A stretch of DNA of 64,000 bases from Geobacter sp. UBA6151 (GTDB taxonomy: Bacteria; Desulfobacterota; Desulfuromonadia; Geobacterales; Pseudopelobacteraceae), in assembly GCA_002423105.1 (NCBI GenBank), contig DIUT01000051.1, positions 1 through 64,000 of the forward strand, in the 5' to 3' direction. Below the pieces are notes generated by a model. That model made no database searches and had not been told where the DNA came from. It worked only from the letters and a program-made list of their open reading frames with translations. Numbering within the stretch: position 1 is the first letter of the stretch; every line of letters begins with the position of its first letter. Positions 16,608-25,929 of this stretch are shown here, piece by piece. The translations under genes and the position numbers were made by a program.

Positions 16608-17474
16608 TCAAGGAATGGGAGTCAAGTCAAACGCTCCTTGCCCATAGGATGCACCCTTGCCCAGATTTACAAGACCACCCAGGCAAAGTAGTGGCCCAAG
16701 CTCCGCAAACGGTCCCTGCAATTCATAACTTCCGCTAATTCCTCTGTGGGAAGCCGTATCCCTGACAACAGCCTGACGCAGCAGACGAACCTCTCCCGCC
16801 AGACCGGCAAGATATCGAAAATGGTCCGTATCAACCCCCTCACCATAGTATGCTGCCAGAGAAGAGAGCCGCCTGAGCAATGAACGGAGGAAAAATACGG
16901 GGTCAAAGCGGTTCAACTCGTGACCGTCCCGCACCATGCGCAGGGGTGTTTCAAGGTCGATACGTACTCGTTGGCATGCATGAAAGTCTGCACAGGAGTG
17001 ATCAATCAGTTCATGCGCTTCAAGCAACGGCAGGTTTTCTGCATTTCCCTCACCATCAAAGGTAATGGCCACGGGGCTGTTCTGACCGTCACGTGCAACA
17101 ACAGGGTATGGGGTATGATTGTCCGACCGCAGGACCAGAACCTCAAGAAACAGGGAAAGATGCGCTATGGCGTTGCCCAGCAGGATAAGACTGAACTGAT
17201 GCCGGTCGCCCTGTTTGCGAAAAACATAGGGAAGTCCCGGTTTTTGATGCTTTTTCAGGAGATCGGGATCAGGAGAGACATTTCTGGAGACAAGGCCGGG
17301 AATCGGACAGCTTGTGAATCCATCACAGGGTTCAGGAACACAGACGTTTCTTGTGCAGCAGGCCTGCCGCAATGCCTCTTCAAAAACCGCCCCCTTGCCG
17401 TTGAACAATGCGTCGGCCAGCGATGCAGGAACGTCAGACAATGGCAGCAACAGTTTGACAAGATTCAACTTCAT
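16608..17474 (-). CDS. Orphan Cas6-like RAMP protein
   Basis: 288 residues. The C-terminal Gly-rich segment GLVNLGKGASYGQGAF and the preceding GISGSYELQGPF match the RAMP/Cas6 C-terminal pattern (GxxxxxGKxxxxGxGxF). The N-terminus (LVKLLLPLSD) and the Cys-rich part around 40-60 are also usual in this family. Cas6 proteins process CRISPR transcripts, but no array or other cas gene is visible here. It could be a solitary Cas6 serving arrays elsewhere or a repurposed RNA-binding protein. The start at 17474 has no clear ribosome site and sits against a hairpin, so expression may depend on read-through from frdB. Confidence 0.62.
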   Translation of the reverse strand: MKLNLVKLLLPLSDVPASLADALFNGKGAVFEEALRQACCTRNVCVPEPCDGFTSCPIPGLVSRNVSPDPDLLKKHQKPGLPYVFRKQGDRHQFSLILLGNAIAHLSLFLEVLVLRSDNHTPYPVVARDGQNSPVAITFDGEGNAENLPLLEAHELIDHSCADFHACQRVRIDLETPLRMVRDGHELNRFDPVFFLRSLLRRLSSLAAYYGEGVDTDHFRYLAGLAGEVRLLRQAVVRDTASHRGISGSYELQGPFAELGPLLCLGGLVNLGKGASYGQGAFDLTPIP

Positions 17475-17482
17475 ACTAAAGC

Positions 17483-17506
17483 GGGGCGATTGTTACCAAT
17501 CGCCCC
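17483..17506. terminator. Hairpin after frdCAB
   Basis: Perfect 9-bp stem GGGGCGATT / AATCGCCCC with a 6-base loop, about 27 bases after the frdB stop. There is no long T run, so it may only partly terminate; the Cas6-like gene begins just beyond it. Confidence 0.55.
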
Positions 17507-17532
17507 GTACCTTCCTTTCATATCAAGCGCCG

Positions 17533-18288
17533 TTAGAACTGGGCCTTGATATACTCCCTGTTCATCCGGGCAATAAACTTGACATTAATCCCTTTGGGAC
17601 ATGAAGCCTGGCACTCATAGTGGTTAGTGCAATTACCGAAACCACATTCTTTCATGGCTTCAACCATATTTTTCACCCGTGCTTTAGCTTCAGCCTTACC
17701 CTGTGGCAATAGTGCCAACTGGGAAACCTTGGCGCCGGTGAACAGCATGGCGGCGCTGTTGGGGCAGCCGGCTACGCAGGCGCCGCAACCGATGCACTCG
17801 GCGGCATCCATCGCTTCGTCGGCAGCAGGCTTAGGGATAAGAATGGCGTTACCGTCGGCAATACCACCGGTATGGCAGGAAACATAGCCGCCTGCCTGGA
17901 TAATGGTATCCAGAGCCGTACGGTCAACCACCAGGTCGCTCACAATCGGGAAAGCCGTCGCACGCCACGGCTCAATGTAGATGGTGTCGCCATCGTGGAA
18001 GTTACGCATATGCAGCTGGCAGACCGTGGTCCGCTCCTGTCCGCCATGGGGAGCGCCGTTCACAACCTGCGAACACATGCCGCAGATCCCTTCGCGGCAG
18101 TCATGGTCAAAGGAAACCGGCAGTTTTCCGGTCTTGATCAGGTCTTCGTTCAGGACGTCCAGCATCTCCAGAAAGGAATGGTGCTCGGTAATCCCCTTGA
18201 CCGTATAGTTTTCAAACTTGCCTGGGTCGTTGGCGTTTTTCTGGCGCCACACGACGAGGTTGATTGTCATGGTCTTGTGATCGCTCAT
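17533..18288 (-). CDS. frdB: Fumarate reductase/succinate dehydrogenase iron-sulfur subunit
   Basis: 251 residues carrying the electron-transfer clusters between flavoprotein and cytochrome b. The [2Fe-2S] cysteines are in CREGICGMC; the C-terminal clusters are in CIGCGACVAGCPN and the later CxxxC...CQASCP. The stop and start of frdB and frdA meet at 18288. In Geobacter a single such enzyme serves as both succinate dehydrogenase and fumarate reductase, so the same dual role is likely here. Confidence 0.95.
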   Translation of the reverse strand: MSDHKTMTINLVVWRQKNANDPGKFENYTVKGITEHHSFLEMLDVLNEDLIKTGKLPVSFDHDCREGICGMCSQVVNGAPHGGQERTTVCQLHMRNFHDGDTIYIEPWRATAFPIVSDLVVDRTALDTIIQAGGYVSCHTGGIADGNAILIPKPAADEAMDAAECIGCGACVAGCPNSAAMLFTGAKVSQLALLPQGKAEAKARVKNMVEAMKECGFGNCTNHYECQASCPKGINVKFIARMNREYIKAQF

Positions 18289-20204
18289 TATTTGTAGCTC
18301 CTTACTGCGAGATGGACGTTATCGAATTTCAGCGGTTCCTTGTGCAGTTCCGGCTCCTTGTCGTTCCCCTTGTACTCCCAGGCTCCGACATAGCAGAAGT
18401 CGGCGTCGTTACGCATCGCTTCGCCGTCATCGTACTGGTGTTCAACGCGGAAGTGACCGCCGCAGGACTCTTCACGGTGCAGGGCGTCACGGCAGAGCAA
18501 CTCGCCGAACTCCAGGAAGTCAGCGGTACGGCCGGCGTTTTCCAGCTGCTGGTTAAACTCTGCCCCGGAACCGGTCACCTTGACGTTCTGCCAGAACTCT
18601 TCACGCAGTGCCGGAATCTTCTTGAGGTTCTCCTCCAGAGATTCCTTGGAGCGGGCCATACCGCAGTTTTCCCACATCAGGCCGCCCAGTTCGCGCATGA
18701 ACTCGAACACCGTCTTCTTGCCGTTGATGGAGAGGAGCTTGTTCTGCTCGGCAGCAACATCCTCAGCCGACTTCTTGAACTCGGCATGGTCAGTGGCAGT
18801 GCCGTAAGGTTTCACCGTGGCCAGGTAGCCGCCGATGGTGTAGGGGATGACAAAGTAGCCGTCAGCAAGACCCTGCATCAGGGCTGAAGCGCCCAGGCGG
18901 TTGGCGCCATGCACCGAGAAGTTGGCTTCGCCCAGCACGAACAGGCCAGGTATGTTGCTCATCAGGTTGTAGTCAACCCAGAGACCGCCCATGGAGTAGT
19001 GGGGGGCCGGATACATACGCATCGGGCGCTTGTAGCCGTTCTCGTCGGTGATCTTCTCGTACATTTCGAACAGGTTTCCGTAACGCTCCTTGATGGTATC
19101 AGCGCCAAGACGCTTGATGGAGTCACCAAAATCAAGGTATACACCGCGACCGCCGGGGCCAACGCCACGGCCGTCATCACACTGCTCCTTGGCAGCACGG
19201 GAAGCGATATCCCGGGGAGCCAGGTTGCCGAATGACGGGTACTTGCGCTCCAGATAATAATCGCGGTCTGCATCGGGAATCTCGCTTGGATGCTTGCCGC
19301 AATCTTCCTTCTTCTTGGGCACCCAGCAACGGCCGTCGTTCCGCAGCGACTCGGACATAAGCGTCAGCTTGGACTGGTAATCACCGGCCTGGGGAATACA
19401 GGTGGGGTGAATCTGGGTGTAGCAGGGGTTGGCGAAGTATGCGCCCTTCTTGGCAGCTTTCCAGTTGGCGGTTACCGAGCAGCCCATGGCGTTTGTGGAG
19501 AGGTAGAATACGTTGACATAGCCGCCGGTGCAGAGGCAGACCGCGTCGGCTGCGTAGGATTCGATCTCGCCGGTCACCAGGTTACGGCAGGTAATCCCTT
19601 TTGCCACACCGTCAACCACCACCAGATCCAGCATTTCACGGCGGTTGTACATCTTGACGGTACCGGCCTTGATCTGGCGGGACAGGGCGGAATAGGCCCC
19701 CAGCAGCAGTTGCTGGCCGGTCTGTCCGCGGGCAAAGAAGGTACGGGAAACCTGGGCGCCGCCAAAGGAACGGTTATCCAGGTAGCCTGCGTAATCACGG
19801 GCAAAGGGAACACCCTGTGCCACGCACTGGTCAATGATGTTGTTGGATACCTGGGCCAGACGCCAGACATCGGCCTCGCGGGCGCGGAAGTCGCCCCCCT
19901 TGATGGTATCGTAGAAGAGGCGGTAGATGGAGTCGCCATCGTTGGGATAGTTCTTGGCAGCGTTGATGCCGCCCTGTGCCGCGATGGAGTGAGCGCGGCG
20001 GGGGCTGTCCTGATAGCAGAAGGCCTGTACGTTATAGCCAAGCTCCCCCAGGGAGGCGGCAGCCGCGCCACCGGCAAGGCCGGTGCCGACCACAATGACG
20101 TTGTACTTGCGCTTGTTGGCCGGGTTGACCAGCTTCAGATCAAAGCGGTGCTTGTCCCAGGTTTGTTCAATAGGTCCGGTTGGACATTTTCCATCAAGAA
20201 TCAC
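18288..20204 (-). CDS. frdA: Fumarate reductase/succinate dehydrogenase flavoprotein subunit
   Basis: 638 residues, the catalytic FAD subunit. The dinucleotide motif VVGTGLAGGAAAASLGELG is at about 36-54, and the FAD-linking His is in RRAHSIAAQGGINAAKN. Further family segments are present (GASALMQGLADGYF, HRE-like region). It interconverts succinate and fumarate at the cytoplasmic face. It is in the operon order cytochrome b, flavoprotein, iron-sulfur, as in Wolinella and Geobacter. Confidence 0.96.
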   Translation of the reverse strand: MILDGKCPTGPIEQTWDKHRFDLKLVNPANKRKYNVIVVGTGLAGGAAAASLGELGYNVQAFCYQDSPRRAHSIAAQGGINAAKNYPNDGDSIYRLFYDTIKGGDFRAREADVWRLAQVSNNIIDQCVAQGVPFARDYAGYLDNRSFGGAQVSRTFFARGQTGQQLLLGAYSALSRQIKAGTVKMYNRREMLDLVVVDGVAKGITCRNLVTGEIESYAADAVCLCTGGYVNVFYLSTNAMGCSVTANWKAAKKGAYFANPCYTQIHPTCIPQAGDYQSKLTLMSESLRNDGRCWVPKKKEDCGKHPSEIPDADRDYYLERKYPSFGNLAPRDIASRAAKEQCDDGRGVGPGGRGVYLDFGDSIKRLGADTIKERYGNLFEMYEKITDENGYKRPMRMYPAPHYSMGGLWVDYNLMSNIPGLFVLGEANFSVHGANRLGASALMQGLADGYFVIPYTIGGYLATVKPYGTATDHAEFKKSAEDVAAEQNKLLSINGKKTVFEFMRELGGLMWENCGMARSKESLEENLKKIPALREEFWQNVKVTGSGAEFNQQLENAGRTADFLEFGELLCRDALHREESCGGHFRVEHQYDDGEAMRNDADFCYVGAWEYKGNDKEPELHKEPLKFDNVHLAVRSYK

Positions 20205-20214
20205 GATAACCCCC

Positions 20215-20877
20215 TTAACCTTTCAAAATTCCGAAGAATATAGACAGCGGAATGGACACATAGCCCAGCAGAAGAACCAGCGCAACCAGCATTCCCGCAG
20301 TGGTGATTTTTGGCTGGATACAGTCGCAGTTCCAGCCCATGGTCTGGAAAAAGCTCTGAATACCGTGGTAGAGGTGCAGGAACAGCACCACCATGGCGGC
20401 AGCGTAGAGACCGGCGCCTGCAAAACTGGAGAAGCTGGAGGCCACCATGGCGAACACGTTGAAGTGACCTGCGGCATCGTTGACCAGAGTCAGACCGGGG
20501 GTAACCCGGAAAGTGAAGTGCAGCAGATGGTAAACGATGAAAGCGCCCAGCAGCAGGCCGGTCCAGATCATGTTTTCGCTGGCAAAGGTCGTTTTGCGGG
20601 ACACCTTGACGGCATATGACGTGGGGGTCGCGGTGCGGTTTTCAATGGTAAGCTGGATACCATAAAGAACATGGACCAGGAACAAGCCCAGCATGACAGC
20701 CCTGAAGGCCATGATAATCGGCAACGGCAGGCTGTGCAGATGTTGGGCGTAGGAGTTTAAGCCCACTGCGCCGGCAAAGATGGAGCTGTTACCGAGCAGA
20801 TGGACAATGGCGAACAGGAGCATACAGCACCCTGTCACTGCCATCACGATCTTTCTGCCAATGGATGTACTGAACAT
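20215..20877 (-). CDS. frdC: Fumarate reductase/succinate dehydrogenase cytochrome b subunit
   Basis: 220 residues with five hydrophobic helices (about 12-34, 55-75, 105-125, 145-170, 190-215) and well-placed His residues (IVHLLG, VHVLYG, HLLHFTFR, LHLYHG), the pattern of diheme cytochrome b subunits. It exchanges electrons with menaquinone. It is first in the operon, with an AAGGAAAAGGG ribosome site before ATG 20877. Confidence 0.92.
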   Translation of the reverse strand: MFSTSIGRKIVMAVTGCCMLLFAIVHLLGNSSIFAGAVGLNSYAQHLHSLPLPIIMAFRAVMLGLFLVHVLYGIQLTIENRTATPTSYAVKVSRKTTFASENMIWTGLLLGAFIVYHLLHFTFRVTPGLTLVNDAAGHFNVFAMVASSFSSFAGAGLYAAAMVVLFLHLYHGIQSFFQTMGWNCDCIQPKITTAGMLVALVLLLGYVSIPLSIFFGILKG

Positions 20878-21284
20878 AGCGTCTTTCCCTTTTCCTTAGA
20901 GTTGGTGTGAAAATTGTTAAGGTCACGCGATGCAACCTTGCTGAAAGCCGGTACTAAAATGTTAGTATGGGGGAGCTATAGACTGGAGATCAGGTGGGCC
21001 TCGCCAATTACGTTCGCAGCTTTTGTGCATGACAACGCCTCCTTTATGTTTACAGATGGGATACCCGGACAGCTGCATGAAACATAGAAGAACAACGGGC
21101 CGCATAGTAAACGTCGTTATGAAAAATTACAAGGGTTTTGTATACAGCATGTTAAATAACAGTACCGCGGGAAACCGGTTCCGACCAGTTGCCGCCTCTG
21201 CCATGACAGACTATTTGCGCCGGACATGATTCATATGCTATTGACAGGACTATAACAGAACTACTGCGGAGATCAGCCAACGCC
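20878..21284. promoter_or_regulatory. Divergent intergenic region between frdC and tgt
   Basis: About 400 bases without a convincing gene. It must hold the promoters of both frdCAB and tgt. The clearest element is a perfect palindrome at 20952-20967 (TACTAA-AATG-TTAGTA), about 75 bases upstream of the frdC start and a candidate operator. No reliable sigma-54 or tRNA signal was seen. Confidence 0.45.
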
Positions 21285-22421
21285 ATGAAATTCACTTTAT
21301 TGAAAAAGGACCGCTCATCAAAAGCCCGCCTGGGCATATTGACCACCAGCCGGGGAGATATTCAAACCCCGATCTTCATGCCGGTGGCCACCCACGGTGC
21401 CATGAAACCGCTCACCCCGGCCCAGATAACTGAAACCGGCGCCCAGATCATCCTTTCCAACACCTATCACCTCCATCTGCAACCGGGTGAGGGACTGGTG
21501 AAAAAAGCAGGCGGTCTACACAAATTCATGGCCTGGGACAGGCCGATTCTGACCGATTCCGGCGGTTTTCAGGTGTTTTCTCTGCCTAAGAAGCGGATCA
21601 CGGAAGATGGCGTCTTTTTCAGGCACGAGAATACCGGTGAAGAGATCTATCTGGATCCGGCCCGTGCCATCGCCATCCAACAGGAACTTGGCTCTGACAT
21701 CATGATGGCCTTTGACGAGTGTATCCCCTATCCCTGCGACAAGAATTACGCGGAACAGTCCACCAAAAAGACCATCCGCTGGCTGAAGGAATGCCGGAAG
21801 GCCTGGACCAATCCCGACCAGGCTCTGTTCGGCATCGTGCAGGGCAGTGTGTACGAAGACCTGCGCATCATGTGTGCAAAAGAGATGGGAAAGCTGGATC
21901 TGCCCGGCTACGCCATCGGCGGTGTCAGTGTGGGCGAAGGCTTGGAACTACTGAAAAAGGTTGTGGGATGGACCGCCCCCCACCTGCCGGAAAGCAAACC
22001 GCGTTACCTGATGGGGGTGGGTCTACCTGAGGATATTCTGGAAAGCGTTGAACGGGGCATGGACATGTTCGACTGCGTGATTCCCACCCGCTACGCGCGT
22101 AGCGCTACCCTGTTTACCCGGCGGGGCAAGATCAGAGTGTCAAACAAAAATTACAAACGGGATTTTTTCCCGGTTGATCCGTCCTGTAGCTGCTACACTT
22201 GCCAAAACTTCAGCCGGGCCTATCTGCACCATCTTTTTGCCGCCAACGAGGTGCTTTCGGCGGTGCTGTCAGCCATTCACAACGTGCATTTCTATCTGGC
22301 CATGATGAGCGAAATCCGTCAGGCCATTGCCAATGATTGTTTTACAACCTTCAAGCAGGAATTCCTGAGCGCCTACCTCAGCCCATCTTCCACGGAACCC
22401 CCCAGAAGAAAAGGGAAATAG
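21285..22421 (+). CDS. tgt: Queuine/preQ1 tRNA-guanine transglycosylase
   Basis: 378 residues, standard length. It exchanges guanine 34 for preQ1 in tRNAs with GUN anticodons. Visible signatures are LSNTYHLHLQPGE, LTDSGGFQVFSL (catalytic Asp region), GGVSVGEG and the zinc site CSCYTCQ with the later His in AIHNVHFY. It is a single gene on the plus strand, divergent from frdCAB. Confidence 0.96.
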   Translation: MKFTLLKKDRSSKARLGILTTSRGDIQTPIFMPVATHGAMKPLTPAQITETGAQIILSNTYHLHLQPGEGLVKKAGGLHKFMAWDRPILTDSGGFQVFSLPKKRITEDGVFFRHENTGEEIYLDPARAIAIQQELGSDIMMAFDECIPYPCDKNYAEQSTKKTIRWLKECRKAWTNPDQALFGIVQGSVYEDLRIMCAKEMGKLDLPGYAIGGVSVGEGLELLKKVVGWTAPHLPESKPRYLMGVGLPEDILESVERGMDMFDCVIPTRYARSATLFTRRGKIRVSNKNYKRDFFPVDPSCSCYTCQNFSRAYLHHLFAANEVLSAVLSAIHNVHFYLAMMSEIRQAIANDCFTTFKQEFLSAYLSPSSTEPPRRKGK

Positions 22422-22500
22422 ACTGAACAACAGCTTCGGAACCGTCCACATATATACAGAGTGTTCACAACGGGATTGTCGTTGCTGTCTTGATACTTGT

Positions 22501-22860
22501 TCAGAGTTCCTGCAGAAGCTGCAAAACATCCTCTGAGCTGTACGGCTTGGAAATGGTCCTTTGTACGCCAAGCTTACCCGCCGCCTCCAAAACGGTACCA
22601 AGTGTTTCCCGGGATGAAACCGCAATAATTATGACGTCCCTGTCCAGCGACTTCAGAGTACGCAATGCAGTCAGACCATCCATCCCGGGCATATTCACAT
22701 CTATGAAGATCACCTCTGGATCTTCCAGATAGTTCATCCTGACTGCTTCGTAGCCATCTTTAGCCTTGCCGATGCAGACAAAACCGCCGGTTTCTTTTAT
22801 TATGCGCTCAAGTTGCTGTATTTCGGCACCACTGTTGTCAACAACAAGAACCCTTTTCAT
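22501..22860 (-). CDS. Single-domain response regulator (CheY-like)
   Basis: 119 residues from ATG 22860 (GGGGGA site eight bases ahead). A complete receiver: DN/acidic pocket in VLVVDNSG, phospho-acceptor Asp in FIDVNMPGMDG, Lys in TISKPYS. There is no output domain, so it probably acts by protein contact. It lies upstream of tgt's 3' end in convergent orientation, close to the other signalling genes. Confidence 0.88.
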   Translation of the reverse strand: MKRVLVVDNSGAEIQQLERIIKETGGFVCIGKAKDGYEAVRMNYLEDPEVIFIDVNMPGMDGLTALRTLKSLDRDVIIIAVSSRETLGTVLEAAGKLGVQRTISKPYSSEDVLQLLQEL

Positions 22861-22981
22861 CTGTTTTCCCCCTGAAACGATAGACGTCCATTGGATATCC
22901 AATGAATTCTGCGGCAGGAAACATCAGGGCGGCCATCCGCCCGACAGACACTATATTCTTCACCCTGGCGTGTTCATACGG

Positions 22982-23464
22982 TTACGCATGCAGCCCAACA
23001 CGTTGCAGCGTTCTAAGGAGGATGGGAGATTTATGGTGTGCTGAAACAGGTGGTTTCGATTTTACAGGATGACTTTCCTTGATGAGTGTCAGCAATTCAA
23101 AGAGGTTAACCGGATGGGACATAAAGGATGCGTGGGGATCACATCCCAGAAAATCGGTGAACAACTTCTGGCAATCGGGCCGGGCTGAAATGATACAGAC
23201 GGCACACCTGGGCGCTTCACCTGAATGCTCTTTTTCGTAATAACGAATCTGCTGAAGCGCTTCAAGGCCGTCCACAATCGGTAGCGGGTGTCTCATGCAG
23301 ATAAAAGTAAAGGGGGTGCCGGCGTCATGATTTCTGACAAAGCTGAGCACCGCGTCACGGCCGCTTACCACTGCATACGTTTCGCAATGATCACAATACT
23401 TGGACAGCAGTGAAACAAACATCTCGCCGCGTTCCTTGTTCTCGTCCACGATCAGTACGCGCAT
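22982..23464 (-). CDS. Pseudo-receiver protein lacking the phospho-acceptor Asp
   Basis: 160 residues from ATG 23464. The receiver fold is recognisable (MRVLIVDENKERG, PIVDGLEALQQIRYYE, CAVCIISARPD), but the position eight residues before the conserved Gly, normally Asp, is Arg in FICMRHPLPIVDG. The conserved KP near the end is HP (SHPVNLFELL). Phosphorylation by the normal route therefore seems impossible. About 30 C-terminal residues after the domain are of unknown use. It lies between a CheY-like gene and a NarL-type regulator. Confidence 0.75.
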   Translation of the reverse strand: MRVLIVDENKERGEMFVSLLSKYCDHCETYAVVSGRDAVLSFVRNHDAGTPFTFICMRHPLPIVDGLEALQQIRYYEKEHSGEAPRCAVCIISARPDCQKLFTDFLGCDPHASFMSHPVNLFELLTLIKESHPVKSKPPVSAHHKSPILLRTLQRVGLHA

Positions 23465-23618
23465 GGCCCTACCCCCTTGCCTGAGTGCTGGTTGAATGAC
23501 ATCCCATCGTCTTTTGGCAGACACCACAACGGAATCATACAATTTCAGAATATTCTGTCTGGACACGGCAAGGAACCCGGATAATCAGGAAGGGGTAATC
23601 AGGAAAATCCCGAGGGGG

Positions 23619-24266
23619 CTATTCGGAAGAAATCAGTCCATTACGGATTGCGTAACGGGTAAGGTCGGCAATGCTGAAAATATTAAGTTTTCTTGTAAGT
23701 TGGCTCCGGTGCGTCTCAACGGTCTTGACGCTGATCCCGAGATCAAAGGCGATCTCCTTGTTGTTCCTGCCTTGGGCCAGCATGGTGAGAATCTGTGTTT
23801 CCCGCGGTGACAACTTGGAAACAGACAATTGCGCACCCACCTGTTGTGTCACCAGATTTCGCACCACGGCGCCGGCGATATGTCTGCTGATGAACGTCTC
23901 ACCACGCCGGACGGCGAAAATCCCTTCCACCAGTTCATCCGCAGCGCAATCTTTCAAAAGATAGCCCTGGGCTCCTGCCACAAGGGCGGCACAGACAATC
24001 TCGGGCTCATTATGCATTGATAGCATGATCACCTTACAGCCAGGGACAGCATCCAGAATGCGGCGGGTAGCCTCTATACCGTCCAGGTCGGGCAGCCTGA
24101 TATCCATGATAACGAGATCCGGCAGAAGACTGAGAACCATTTTCAGCGATTCGGCCCCTTTGCCAGTCTCACCCGCCACTTCAATACACGGCTCGTCATC
24201 AAGAATCGTCTTGAGGCCGGTACGGAAAATGACATGGTCTTCAACCAGTATTACCTTGGTTTTCAT
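23619..24266 (-). CDS. NarL/LuxR-family response regulator
   Basis: 215 residues from MKTKVILVEDH; in-frame ATGs up to 24317 are possible. Receiver domain with Asp in VIMDIRLPDLDG, then a C-terminal LuxR helix-turn-helix (LSPRETQILTMLAQGRNNKEIA ... VKTVETHRS). It is directly downstream of a NarX-type kinase, so the two form a two-component pair controlling transcription of unknown targets. Confidence 0.92.
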   Translation of the reverse strand: MKTKVILVEDHVIFRTGLKTILDDEPCIEVAGETGKGAESLKMVLSLLPDLVIMDIRLPDLDGIEATRRILDAVPGCKVIMLSMHNEPEIVCAALVAGAQGYLLKDCAADELVEGIFAVRRGETFISRHIAGAVVRNLVTQQVGAQLSVSKLSPRETQILTMLAQGRNNKEIAFDLGISVKTVETHRSQLTRKLNIFSIADLTRYAIRNGLISSE

Positions 24267-24320
24267 CACGTCCGCTGCTCCCTGGATTGACGTTACTCTT
24301 CCACCCATGCCGCTCATACA

Positions 24321-25868
24321 TCAATAGGGAAATTCCTGAGGCCAGGCATCACTTGACGGGACCGGAACATGTATTGAGCAAACACTGCCCTGCCCCGGAG
24401 ACGAATCCACAGTCAGCACCCCGCCCAACAGCCCCATCCGCTGCCTGACATGGAACAAGCCGAAAGAATTATTGTGTATTGCTGCCGTTTCAAGCTGCTC
24501 CGGGTCAAAGCCCCTGCCATTGTCACGGACGTACAGAGCTATCTGCTCGCCAGTACAGGTTATATCCAGAACAACTTGGTCCGCTCCGGCATGTTTCACG
24601 ACATTGACCAGCAATTCCTTGACGATGCGGTACATGATGGAAGCTATTGACAACGGCAGCTCCGGCAAAACCTGGTGTCCGTTCACCTGGACGGAAAAGC
24701 CGTGCATCGCGCCCAGTTCGTCAGCCAGCTTTACAATAGCTGGCGCCAATCCGAGGCTTTGCAGCAACGGCGGACTGAGTTGCATGGTACGGCTTCTGAT
24801 TTCCGCAATCGTCATGGCAAGCAGTCCGGATATTTCCTGAAAACGTTCCCGTCCGCTGGGTATCTGCTTGTCCAGCCTGTCGAGGCGAATTTTGAGCAGC
24901 GCCAAGTTCTGGCCGATATCGTCATGCAGCCAGGCGGCAAGCCGTCTGCGTTCCCGCTCTTCGGTGAGACAAAGTTCTTCGGTCAACGCAGCAAGGCGGT
25001 CCTGAAAAGCGCGTAACCGGTGCTCGGTCTCCCTGCGTACCGTCAGTTCACGATTCAGTTCCGCAGTGCGTTCTTTGACTTCCTGCTCCAGGGATTCGTT
25101 GAATGAGCGCAGCTTGGCTTCAATTATTTTGCGCTGGGTGATATCGCTGTGAACCGAAATAATCCGTGCAGGACGCCCGTTCACATCCCAGCGCAGCACC
25201 GTACAACGGTCCAGAATCCACAGCATGCCTCCATCTTTACGGCACATGCGGTATTCCATCTCCATCTTGTTGCAGCCACCGGCCAGTATCTTTTCGTAGG
25301 CAGTGGTTACCTGGTCCCTGTCGTCAGCAGATACCAGCAAAAGCCACTCTCTGATATCGTCTCCCAGTTCGTTGCGGCTGTGCCCCAACATCTCTTTCCA
25401 GCGCAGTGAGCAGGTAACCTCATCACTGGTAATATCCCAGTCCCAGACCCCTTCTCCGCTTCCGCAAAGGGCGGAACGCCAGCGTTCTTCATCAGAAGAA
25501 ACAGAACGCTCACGGACAAGTTGCTCGGTAACATCATGGATCGTGGCCAGAACAAGGGTATTCGGAACGGCTCCGGCTACGCTGGTGTATATTTCCACCT
25601 CCCGCATGCCCAGAACAGTCCGGTGGATACTCCTGATCGTCTGCTCGAACCCCTGTGCCGCAAGATTCAGTTCCGCGATGGTGACCGCAGGCACGTGGGT
25701 ATCAAAATCATACAGGTGCGGCGGAGATTCCGGCCACGGGTCAAGTCCGTAATAGACACAGGCTGCGTTGTTCGCCTGAAGAATAGCTCCGGTCTCAGCC
25801 AACATCAGCACCTGGGGAATGGGATTCAGGCGGAAAAAATCCAGAAAAATCGTCTCGGGTAGCTGCAT
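24321..25868 (-). CDS. PAS sensor histidine kinase, NarX/HisKA_3 type
   Basis: 515 residues without membrane helices. Two PAS-like domains (about 1-120 and 130-260, the second ending in the PAC-like DRCTVLRWDVNGRPARII) and a coiled-coil (about 260-305) precede a HisKA_3 dimerisation domain with phospho-His in AAWLHDDIGQNLALL and an ATPase domain (VRDNGRGFD, SFGLFHVRQRMGLLGG). It is a cytoplasmic sensor; the ligand is unknown. Its partner is the adjacent NarL-type regulator. Confidence 0.92.
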   Translation of the reverse strand: MQLPETIFLDFFRLNPIPQVLMLAETGAILQANNAACVYYGLDPWPESPPHLYDFDTHVPAVTIAELNLAAQGFEQTIRSIHRTVLGMREVEIYTSVAGAVPNTLVLATIHDVTEQLVRERSVSSDEERWRSALCGSGEGVWDWDITSDEVTCSLRWKEMLGHSRNELGDDIREWLLLVSADDRDQVTTAYEKILAGGCNKMEMEYRMCRKDGGMLWILDRCTVLRWDVNGRPARIISVHSDITQRKIIEAKLRSFNESLEQEVKERTAELNRELTVRRETEHRLRAFQDRLAALTEELCLTEERERRRLAAWLHDDIGQNLALLKIRLDRLDKQIPSGRERFQEISGLLAMTIAEIRSRTMQLSPPLLQSLGLAPAIVKLADELGAMHGFSVQVNGHQVLPELPLSIASIMYRIVKELLVNVVKHAGADQVVLDITCTGEQIALYVRDNGRGFDPEQLETAAIHNNSFGLFHVRQRMGLLGGVLTVDSSPGQGSVCSIHVPVPSSDAWPQEFPY

Positions 25869-25929
25869 GGCCTCTTCTCACACTCCATCGATACGCAACA
25901 AAACTATTGCAAACAGTCTATCAATACGC

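Noticed and set aside
16608..17474. CRISPR locus
   Set aside because: Only a Cas6-like gene is present; no direct-repeat/spacer array or cas1/cas2 was seen anywhere in the window.
19290..20243. 317-codon plus-strand open frame
   Set aside because: Antisense to frdA, a certain gene.
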